Source: Gammaproteobacteria bacterium (lineage in GTDB: Bacteria; Pseudomonadota; Gammaproteobacteria; Pseudomonadales; Azotimanducaceae). Taken from it: a stretch of DNA of 50,652 bases. The position numbers were made by a program, and so were the translations under genes. Where the stretch lies: assembly GCA_026706665.1 (NCBI GenBank), contig JAPOYI010000064.1, forward strand, positions 1 to 50,652, given 5' to 3'. Within the stretch, counting starts at the first letter, position 1. Every line of letters starts with the position of its first letter. Positions 27,401-34,003 of this stretch are shown here, in pieces. The notes beneath the pieces were generated by a model. It made no database searches and had not been told where the DNA came from. It was given only the letters and a program-made list of their open reading frames with translations.

Positions 27401-28030
27401 ATGGCAGCACCACATCACCTCGCCGACACCAGCCCGCTCGGTGCGGATTCGTACCCGACCGAAATCGACTATCTCAGGCTGACCGACCGCTGCAACCGCC
27501 TCTTGGAGTTTGCGGACGGACGCATTGAGGAACTACGCGAGCCCACCGACTCGCACCAATCCATCCTCATGCTGCTGTTCCGCCTGTTCGACCAACACGT
27601 CGGCGAGCGCGGCGTCGCACTTGTCGCGCCGTTGCGGATCCGAATCAGGGAGGGCCGATACCGCGAGCCCGACCTGCTGCTGCTTCGGGATGCGAACGAT
27701 TCGCGGCGTCAGGATCGCTATTGGCTTGGTGCCGACCTTGTGGTCGAAGTCGTCAGCCGGGACGATCCGGAGCGCGACTACGTTCAGAAACGCCACGACT
27801 ATGCGGACCTCCGAATACCCGAATACTGGATCGTCGATCCCCAGGCTGAGACCATCACAGTCCTCACGCTCGATGGCGACAGATACGTCGACCACGGCGT
27901 TTTCAGGCCGGGCGATGTCGCCTCATCCACCACGCTACGTGGTTTTCGCGCCCCGGTCTCCGACACACTCAGCCCGGCTCGGGGAGCGGCCGATGATCAC
28001 ATCGACTTCGTCGGCCGGACGCGAGGATAA
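27401..28030 (+). CDS. Uma2 family (DUF820) restriction-endonuclease-like protein
   Basis: The protein has 209 aa. The PD-(D/E)XK core is visible: REPDLLLLRD, LVVEVVSRDDPERDYVQKRHDYADLRIPEYWIVDP, with E-V-V-S and a Lys in the following helix. YWIVDPQ and an ETITVLTLDGD strand are typical of Uma2. Often found singly near mobile DNA; function unproven. It follows the tRNA by about 90 bp, a common landing zone for inserted genes. Confidence 0.82.
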   Translation: MAAPHHLADTSPLGADSYPTEIDYLRLTDRCNRLLEFADGRIEELREPTDSHQSILMLLFRLFDQHVGERGVALVAPLRIRIREGRYREPDLLLLRDANDSRRQDRYWLGADLVVEVVSRDDPERDYVQKRHDYADLRIPEYWIVDPQAETITVLTLDGDRYVDHGVFRPGDVASSTTLRGFRAPVSDTLSPARGAADDHIDFVGRTRG

Positions 28031-28057
28031 TGCCCACATAGTTTCAGGAGGCCTGAT

Positions 28058-28591
28058 ATGAGACTTGGACCTCGACTCGCCAAATGCGCTGGCGTCCTGG
28101 CCTGCGGAATCCTCGCCGCAAGCTGCCTGGCCGCGGACGTCGGCGATACGGCCCCCGACTTTCGCCTGCCGGGTTCAGACGGCCAACACCACACGCTTGC
28201 CGACTACCGGGGCAAATTCGTCGTCATCGCCTTTTTTCCGAAAGCCTTCACCGGCGGCTGAACCGCGCAGTGCAAGGCGCTGCGTGACAGCGCCGCAGAG
28301 ATCGAAGCGTTCGATGTCGCGTACTTCATGGCGAGCGTCGACGAGGCGGAAACCAACACGGCCTTCGCCGAGGAGCATGGGGCGAGTTTTCCTATCCTGT
28401 CGGACGCGGATCGCACTGTCTCCACCGCCTACGGCGTGCTGTCCGAACGCGGGTTCGCGAATCGATGGACCTTTTTCATCGATCCGGATGGGGTCATAGC
28501 CCGGGTCGACCGCGAAGTCGATGCCCGCACCGCCGGCGCCGACCTGGTGGAACACCTCGAGGCGCTGGGCGTGCCTCGGGCAGAAGACTGA
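28058..28591 (+). CDS. Selenocysteine-containing exported peroxiredoxin (AhpC/TSA family)
   Basis: Reduces peroxides at the cell envelope. AGGAGG precedes ATG 28058. The N-terminus ([10 protein letters not shown]) is a signal peptide or lipobox. The thioredoxin-like core reads [25 protein letters not shown] and FFPKAFTGG, then TGA at 28259-28261, then TAQCKALRD and the rest of the domain in the same frame to a TGA stop at 28591. In relatives the TGA position is the peroxidatic Cys (FTGGCT), so residue 68 is read as selenocysteine; Cys72 may resolve. A SECIS-like hairpin follows at 28276-28294. The 177-aa total fits the family. A random nonsense mutation exactly at this codon, with an intact downstream frame and a hairpin, is unlikely. 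selA, selB, selD and a normal selC are not in this window. Confidence 0.88.
28262..28294 (+). promoter_or_regulatory. Bacterial SECIS element
   Basis: Stem GGCGCTG (28276-28282) pairs perfectly with CAGCGCC (28288-28294) around the 5-nt loop CGTGA. The loop starts 21 nt after the UGA, inside the known range for bacterial SECIS elements, and has G then U at loop positions 2-3, the part contacted by SelB. Confidence 0.8.
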
Positions 28592-28620
28592 CCCGGAACC
28601 TCGGACCGGCCTGACGACGA

Positions 28621-28644
28621 CGGGTTACTAAAAAACTAAACCCG
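28621..28644. terminator. Possible terminator between peroxiredoxin and nth
   Basis: CGGGTT (28621-28626) and AACCCG (28639-28644) can pair across a 12-nt A-rich loop between two convergent genes. There is no strong U tract, so this is weak. Confidence 0.3.
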
Positions 28645-28646
28645 GC

Positions 28647-29282
28647 TTAAGGGTCCGTCTTGTCGCGGTACTCGCACAGATTCTCTATCACGCAGGCACC
28701 GCACCGCGGCTTGCGCGCGATGCATACGTAGCGTCCATGCAGGATCAGCCAGTGGTGCGCGTCGCGCTTGAATTCGTTCGGCGTGAATCGGAGCAGCTTG
28801 TCCTCCACTTGCCTCGGTGTCTTGCCCGGCGCGAGCTTCGTTCGGTTGGCCACGCGAAAGATATGCGTGTCCACGGCGATGGTGGGTTCCCCGAACGCCG
28901 TGTTGAGAACGACATTGGCGGTCTTGCGGCCAACGCCCGGTAACGCCTCAAGAGCCGCACGCTCCCGTGGAACCTCACCGCCGTGGAGTGAGATGAGCGT
29001 TTCGCAGGTTTTCAGGATGTTGGCCGCCTTGGTGTTGAACAGGCCGATGGACTTGATGTGCTCCCTGAGCCTCGCCAAGCCGAGGTCCAGCATCGCCTGC
29101 GGTGTACCCGCTTCGGCGAAGAGCTTTTTCGTGGCGCGATTGACGCTGACATCCGTCGCCTGCGCCGACAGGATCACGGAGACCAGGAGTTGGAATGGCG
29201 ACCGGTATTCCAGTTCCGTGGTCGGGGACGGGTTCTCGGCTTGCAGGCGGAGGTAGATTTCACGCCTCTTGTCGTTATTCAT
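28647..29282 (-). CDS. nth: Endonuclease III (DNA glycosylase/AP lyase)
   Basis: Base-excision repair enzyme for oxidised pyrimidines. The helix-hairpin-helix LEALPGVGRKTANVVLNTAFG carries the catalytic Lys, and the catalytic Asp is in IAVDTHIFRVANR. The 4Fe-4S cluster ligands are CIARKPRCGACVIENLC. The length, 211 aa, is normal. In enterics nth follows rnfE directly; here about 8 kb of glycan and envelope genes lie between. Confidence 0.97.
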   Translation of the reverse strand: MNNDKRREIYLRLQAENPSPTTELEYRSPFQLLVSVILSAQATDVSVNRATKKLFAEAGTPQAMLDLGLARLREHIKSIGLFNTKAANILKTCETLISLHGGEVPRERAALEALPGVGRKTANVVLNTAFGEPTIAVDTHIFRVANRTKLAPGKTPRQVEDKLLRFTPNEFKRDAHHWLILHGRYVCIARKPRCGACVIENLCEYRDKTDP

Positions 29283-29342
29283 GCACCGTTGATGTCTCGC
29301 CCAAGCGGACAGACGCCAGAATGGCTGGCCAGGTCGATGGAC

Positions 29343-29738
29343 TTATCCCGCTTCGGGATCGAGAAAATCCCCGACATCGGAAACGGGTCCGGACACATGG
29401 GTCCCCGTGTCGTTGTCCGCGTCGATGAACGGGCCCGTATCGATCACGCCGCCATCGATCCACGGGCCGTCATCGGAGTCCGGTAACACGGGGTCCGCAA
29501 CAATCGTATCAACGGGCGCACCCGGTGTGGGCGAGACCACTGGCGACAGCCGGTCGGGCACGGGTTCAATGTGGTCCTCTCGAAGGTGGACATCACCACC
29601 CGACAGGGGGACCACGTCGACAGCCCCACTATTCGGCTCGTCCCACAATACGAACACGCCCGCTCCCAGGGCGAGAATCAATACGGCGGTGACCGCGGCC
29701 GCTCTTACCGCCTTTGGCGGGGTCGCCGCATCAGTCAT
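29343..29738 (-). CDS. Membrane-anchored Asp/Pro-rich protein of unknown function
   Basis: The protein has 131 aa. One transmembrane helix near the N-terminus (AAAVTAVLILALGAGVFVLW) is followed by an extracytoplasmic tail rich in Asp, Pro, Gly and Val without Cys (DTIVADPVLPDSDDGPWIDGG). I recognise no family. Its start overlaps the stop of the upstream gene by 8 bp, so the two form an operon. Confidence 0.6.
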   Translation of the reverse strand: MTDAATPPKAVRAAAVTAVLILALGAGVFVLWDEPNSGAVDVVPLSGGDVHLREDHIEPVPDRLSPVVSPTPGAPVDTIVADPVLPDSDDGPWIDGGVIDTGPFIDADNDTGTHVSGPVSDVGDFLDPEAG

Positions 29739-30111
29739 CCGCCATCACGTCTATGCGTGAGACGAAGCAGTGGCCGTTGTGTTTCTTGGCGTCGTCCACC
29801 CAGACGCGCACTTTCCGCCCCGTGACGAACGCCAATTGCGCAGAGTCGTACATGCGCAGCGCATTGGATTTGCTGGTGTGAGTACCTGCGCAACTGAACG
29901 TCACCCACTTGCTCATCGGGCAATCGAGCCCCTCTTCCGAGGGCGACACGCTGAGCGCGACCATGCAGCCGCCGAACCGATCGTCGGCCACCGTCAGCGT
30001 CCGCCGGACTTCCGCCACAACTTCCGCTGTCGCTGCCTGTACGGGCACGGTCAGCAATACCGACGCAGCCAGTGCGGCTGCCGTGAACCTGATTGATCTT
30101 CCAATGCTCAC
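29731..30111 (-). CDS. Small periplasmic protein with conserved cysteines
   Basis: The protein has 126 aa from GTG 30111, chosen because GGAGGA lies just upstream and a signal peptide begins there (RFTAAALAASVLLTVPVQA). The mature protein has FGGCMVALS, GLDCPMSKWVTFSC and HNGHCFVSRIDVM, four Cys likely forming disulphides. It recalls the DUF5992 type of secreted protein, from memory only. It overlaps the membrane-anchored protein gene by 8 bp. Confidence 0.65.
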   Translation of the reverse strand: MSIGRSIRFTAAALAASVLLTVPVQAATAEVVAEVRRTLTVADDRFGGCMVALSVSPSEEGLDCPMSKWVTFSCAGTHTSKSNALRMYDSAQLAFVTGRKVRVWVDDAKKHNGHCFVSRIDVMADD

Positions 30112-30486
30112 CAGACATCCTCCGTCGGTTCGACGATCCGGGTTGGATCGTCTATTGACAAGCCTGTTCGAGAATACACCCCGCAACCGATTCGGTCCAC
30201 GCCAAATCTGCCAAATCTGCGACCCGACTGCGACAAGGTACCCGCGGGAGCCTCCCCAACGGCGATTGGCTGAACAATGTTCGGTCGCGATATGATTCCC
30301 GGGTCCGGCCCGAACCGGGTTCAATCGGAGCACATTTCAATGGTGCGGGACTGTTCCCGAGCAACTTTTGTGGAAGTACGCCTCGAGCGACGGGGGACAT
30401 GCTGGCACTTCCCCGGCTGATGGCTCCCGGTCCCCCTGAACGGCAACGCCATGTCTGCATGACCGCGTGAGCCTTGAGGCAATCAA
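30112..30486. other. Intergenic region, 375 bp, no gene seen
   Basis: Divergent spacer between the secreted-protein operon and the ABC permease. It holds a tandem GCCAAATCT pair near 30208 and several short GC-rich inverted words, but no clear promoter or conserved RNA that I can name. Confidence 0.4.
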
Positions 30487-31260
30487 GTGATCCTGATAGA
30501 AAATCATTACTGGCGCTACGCCTTTTACCGGGCGTATTTCAACCTCATCGGCGAAGCATCCCGGTACTACCTGGGTTGGCTGTGGTGGTTCCTGGAGCCC
30601 GTCGCGATGACGGGCGTCTTCTACGTGGTCTTCACTTACATCCGGCCGTCAGGCATGGAGAACTTCTCCCTGTTCATCCTGACCGGCGTCACCATGTGGC
30701 TGTGGTTTTCGAATGGTGTGGCAAATTCGACGGCCAGCCTGTTCGTTGGCAGGAGCATCATTTCGAACATGCGCCTGCCCAAGCTGATGTTTCCGCTCGT
30801 CAGCGTCGCATCCGCCACGCTGAAGCAGGGGTTTGTTTTCCTGATCGTCCTCACCGTCATGGGCTTTGCGATTGGCCCGTCGCCGGCCTGGTTCTATCTA
30901 CCAGTCCTCGCGCTCGCCCAGTTCTGCCTCATCCTGGCGGTCGCATCGATCGTGTCAATCGTCTGCTGTTACGTGCGGGATCTTCGCTTTGTTGTCAGCT
31001 CGGGACTTACCTTGCTGATGTTCTGCTCCGGGCTTTTCTTTCCCATCGATAGCATGCCGGTCGAGTGGCAACCCTATTTCAGGCTCAATCCGATGGCGGT
31101 GATGCTGGAGCAGTACCGCCTCGTGCTGCTGTACCAGACCGCGGCGGACCTTGCCTGGTGCCTCAAGGTCATCGCGGGTAGCGCGCTGGCGCTTTACCTG
31201 ATCAAGCGGGCCTTCGAATGGATGGACCTGACGCTCACCCGACGCGTGATGGACTCATGA
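30487..31260 (+). CDS. ABC-2 type polysaccharide export permease
   Basis: Membrane subunit of an O-antigen or teichoic-type glycan exporter (Wzm/TagG/KpsM-like), 257 aa. Six hydrophobic segments are visible, with YLGWLWWFLEPVAMTGVFYVVF, SIISNMRLPKLMFPLVSV and FRLNPMAVMLEQYR, typical of the family. The start is GTG 30487. The usual partner ATPase does not follow; after 39 bp a copy of repeat family 2 begins and the next gene is on the other strand. Confidence 0.85.
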   Translation: MILIENHYWRYAFYRAYFNLIGEASRYYLGWLWWFLEPVAMTGVFYVVFTYIRPSGMENFSLFILTGVTMWLWFSNGVANSTASLFVGRSIISNMRLPKLMFPLVSVASATLKQGFVFLIVLTVMGFAIGPSPAWFYLPVLALAQFCLILAVASIVSIVCCYVRDLRFVVSSGLTLLMFCSGLFFPIDSMPVEWQPYFRLNPMAVMLEQYRLVLLYQTAADLAWCLKVIAGSALALYLIKRAFEWMDLTLTRRVMDS

Positions 31261-31299
31261 GACGAACGCGAGCGACAGGAGCCTTCAGCCGGGGAATAC

Positions 31300-31364
31300 T
31301 GCCCCACAGCCGGCGCCTTCGGCTTCGCCTGTGGCCCGGCCCCGCTCGTCGACCAATGGAACAA
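31300..31364 (-). repeat. Dispersed repeat family 2, copy 2
   Basis: Reverse complement of 13830-13893 with only a few differences at the edges. It fills the gap between the permease stop and the stop of the convergent LicD-methyltransferase gene (31365). Confidence 0.85.
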
Positions 31365-32987
31365 TCAAAGGCGACGCAGGAACACCCGGCCGACGAATGG
31401 ATCCTCTTCAAAGTACTTCGCCATACCACGTCCTTCGACCTGGTAGAAGCACTCAAAGGGTCTGCCGGTCGTCGCCTTCTCGACAAACCTGTCGATGTTG
31501 ATGAAGCGCCGATAGTGTGACCCGAAGCGCTTGTAGCCCTTGGCGTCATTTTCGGTCCGGAACTCGAAGAAGCACCTGGCGCCGGAACGCAGGGACTGCG
31601 AAAGCGCCCCCAATACGAGGTCTTCTTCCTCTTCGGATACTGCGTGGAAGAAGAAGCGTGCGTAGATCGCGACCTGATTCCGTCTCTCATCTCCTGCCTG
31701 GATGGCGGCTTCTTCCATTCGATTCAGGAAGTCGACAAGCGTGTGCGGCGCGCCGACATCCACCTGGTTGAATTCGATGTCGTCGACGTTCTTCTCCAGC
31801 ACGCGCGCCTGGTTGTCGCCGATCGCCTTGCCGGAAACGTCCAGTCCGACGACGCGGTGTCCCAGTTCCGCGAAGAAGAACGAGTCGCGTCCATTGCCAC
31901 AGCCGAGATCCACGACATGCCCCGGCTCGGTCAACTCGATCGCCACCGCTGCGGCAAAGGGGGAGGGGAGCGTCGTGTGGGCATACGCGTAGAAGCGCGC
32001 CCAATAGTCCTTGATCTCGTTATGCGTCGACTCGTCGCCGACAGGAATGGCATTGAGTTCATTCATCTTGGCGCGGACCTCCGGGGTCACCCGCCATTGG
32101 AAGCTGGGATCAGGAACGCGCCACCCGGGACCGTAAATCAGTTCCAGCAATGCCTCCGAGTCGTTTGGAACCCAAACCTGACGGCCCTTGAACTCACGTT
32201 CCACCAACGGATGGATCCGGTTTCGCGAGAAGGTTCCGCCGGCGTTATACATATACAGACTGTCGCCCTCCATCCATGCCATGAAGACATCAAGCGAGGT
32301 CCCCTGAAGTCCCCAGTGGAACTGCGCGCTGCTATCGAACTGAACTTGCTCACCGATGTCGGTCAACGTCTTGATGACCCGGCGCAACTCCTTGGCCGCC
32401 GCGCCGAGGCCCTGTCCGTCCGCCAGGAAACAGACATCGACGTCATCGTCATGTGGAATGAAGTCGTTGTTGCGTATGCAACCCAGCAACGTGCCATAAC
32501 AGATAAACAGTTTCTTCGAGAACTGAGCCTCGAAGATCCTGTTGCTTTCTTCCAGCGCTCGAAAAACCCTCTCATCGACGTTTCTGTTCTTGAGGGGGCG
32601 GATTATCTGTCCGTACTTGGGATTGATTATGTAATCGCCCCGCAGCATTTCGGCGAGCTTCCCGATGCCCTGGCCGTGCGGATTGTCGATGCGGGAGTCA
32701 CGGCCTTTCAGCATGGGTAGCGTTTCACCACTTGAGACCACGACTTCGACCTGGGCTCGATGCGGTAGCAGCCCGAAGAGTTCCGGAGAGATGGGAAACC
32801 GGAACCCGGCTAACCGTCGGTCCAGCGCCTTCTCGATATCGTTTCTCGGTATGTCGGCCCGAACCCTGCCCAACGAGAGCCCTTCAACCCTCACATCGAC
32901 TTCGACCGGGCCTTCAACTTCGTCGTCCACGCACCAGCCGGCAATGAACCAGCGCGAAATCCTCTCGATGTATCCCCTGGTCGCCAT
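31365..32987 (-). CDS. LicD-like phosphotransferase fused to a SAM methyltransferase
   Basis: The protein has 540 aa. Residues 1-95 form a beta-rich N-terminal domain (RWFIAGWCVDD, VDVRVEGLSLGRVRADIPRND). Residues about 150-300 are LicD-like, with YGTLLGCIRNNDFIPHDDDVDV (165-185) carrying the Asp ligands. Residues about 345-540 are a class I methyltransferase with VVDLGCGNGRDSFFFAELGH. LicD proteins add phosphocholine or similar phospho-groups to glycans; with a methyltransferase attached, the protein could modify or cap a chain end. Family assignments are sound; the joint role is inferred. Confidence 0.8.
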   Translation of the reverse strand: MATRGYIERISRWFIAGWCVDDEVEGPVEVDVRVEGLSLGRVRADIPRNDIEKALDRRLAGFRFPISPELFGLLPHRAQVEVVVSSGETLPMLKGRDSRIDNPHGQGIGKLAEMLRGDYIINPKYGQIIRPLKNRNVDERVFRALEESNRIFEAQFSKKLFICYGTLLGCIRNNDFIPHDDDVDVCFLADGQGLGAAAKELRRVIKTLTDIGEQVQFDSSAQFHWGLQGTSLDVFMAWMEGDSLYMYNAGGTFSRNRIHPLVEREFKGRQVWVPNDSEALLELIYGPGWRVPDPSFQWRVTPEVRAKMNELNAIPVGDESTHNEIKDYWARFYAYAHTTLPSPFAAAVAIELTEPGHVVDLGCGNGRDSFFFAELGHRVVGLDVSGKAIGDNQARVLEKNVDDIEFNQVDVGAPHTLVDFLNRMEEAAIQAGDERRNQVAIYARFFFHAVSEEEEDLVLGALSQSLRSGARCFFEFRTENDAKGYKRFGSHYRRFINIDRFVEKATTGRPFECFYQVEGRGMAKYFEEDPFVGRVFLRRL

Positions 32988-33010
32988 GCTAAAGCTGGCC
33001 TCCCTTCGAG

Positions 33011-33889
33011 TCAGTGAATGTGACCCTTGGCGCGCAAGTATTCATCAAGCGCTGCCTGCCATGCGGGCAAGGGACCAAAGGCTCCGGAAATCTTCGTGTT
33101 GTCCAGCGCGCTGTAACGGGGACGTGCCGCACGTGTCGGAAACTCTTCGCTGGTACAGGGCGACACCGTGGAGTCGATTCGAGCTCGCGCGACGATCTCG
33201 CGGGCGAAATCGAACCAGCTCGCGGCGCCGTCATTGACCACATGGTAAAGGCCAGGCGCGCAGTCCTCCACCAGGATGCGGATGATGACCCGCGCAACGT
33301 CGGCGGTAGAGGTCGGTGACATGGTCTGGTCGCACACCACCCGAAGCTCACCTTTCTCGGTGCCCGCGCGAATCATTGTCTCGACGAAATTCCCGCCCTT
33401 CCCACTGGCGCCGGCAACGCCGAACAGCGAAGCGACCCGGAGGATGACGAGGTCGTCGAGAACGAGGTTCGCCAGTGTTTCGCCCAAGACCTTGGACGCA
33501 CCGTAGACGTTGACCGGCGCGACCGGATCATCCTCCATCAGGGGATCGGTGCGTCCCGCATCGCCGCCGAACACGTAATCGGTACTGATATGAATGAGCC
33601 GCGCCCTCCGACTGGCGCACACTTCGGCCAGCGTCTTCACTGCGTGGGCATTGACGGCGACGGCCAGGGTCGCATTGTCCTCGACCTCATCCGTCCTGTG
33701 ATACCCCGTACAGTTGATCAGTGCGTCAAAGTCAATGCCTTCCAACCGCCGCTCGATCGCATCCGGCGACGCGACATCCAAACGGTCGCGCCCCAACGCC
33801 AGCAGTTCGAATGGCGCGCCGGTCTTCTCGTGCCAACGCTGAATATCGGACCCCAGTTGGCCATTCGGCCCCAACAGCACGACTCTCAT
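33011..33889 (-). CDS. rfbD: dTDP-4-dehydrorhamnose reductase
   Basis: Last step of dTDP-L-rhamnose synthesis, 292 aa. The cofactor motif GPNGQLGSDI, STDYVFGGD and the catalytic YGASK are present. rfbA, rfbB and rfbC are not in the window. Sits between the LicD fusion and the sulfotransferase fusion on the same strand, consistent with a rhamnose-containing surface glycan. Confidence 0.9.
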   Translation of the reverse strand: MRVVLLGPNGQLGSDIQRWHEKTGAPFELLALGRDRLDVASPDAIERRLEGIDFDALINCTGYHRTDEVEDNATLAVAVNAHAVKTLAEVCASRRARLIHISTDYVFGGDAGRTDPLMEDDPVAPVNVYGASKVLGETLANLVLDDLVILRVASLFGVAGASGKGGNFVETMIRAGTEKGELRVVCDQTMSPTSTADVARVIIRILVEDCAPGLYHVVNDGAASWFDFAREIVARARIDSTVSPCTSEEFPTRAARPRYSALDNTKISGAFGPLPAWQAALDEYLRAKGHIH

Positions 33890-34003
33890 GTCAGTGAGAC
33901 CAAGCCACGCATTTCGTCCGGTACCTGGTCAACCTGGTACCTGAAATGTCGAGGGACCCGTTCCGCATACACTTCCTTTCTTCTCTTCGTCCTGTCCGTT
34001 CGG

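Noticed and set aside
28259-28261. Nonsense mutation making the peroxiredoxin a pseudogene
   Set aside because: The TGA is precisely at the catalytic Cys, the rest of the frame is intact and a SECIS-like hairpin follows, so selenocysteine is a better explanation.
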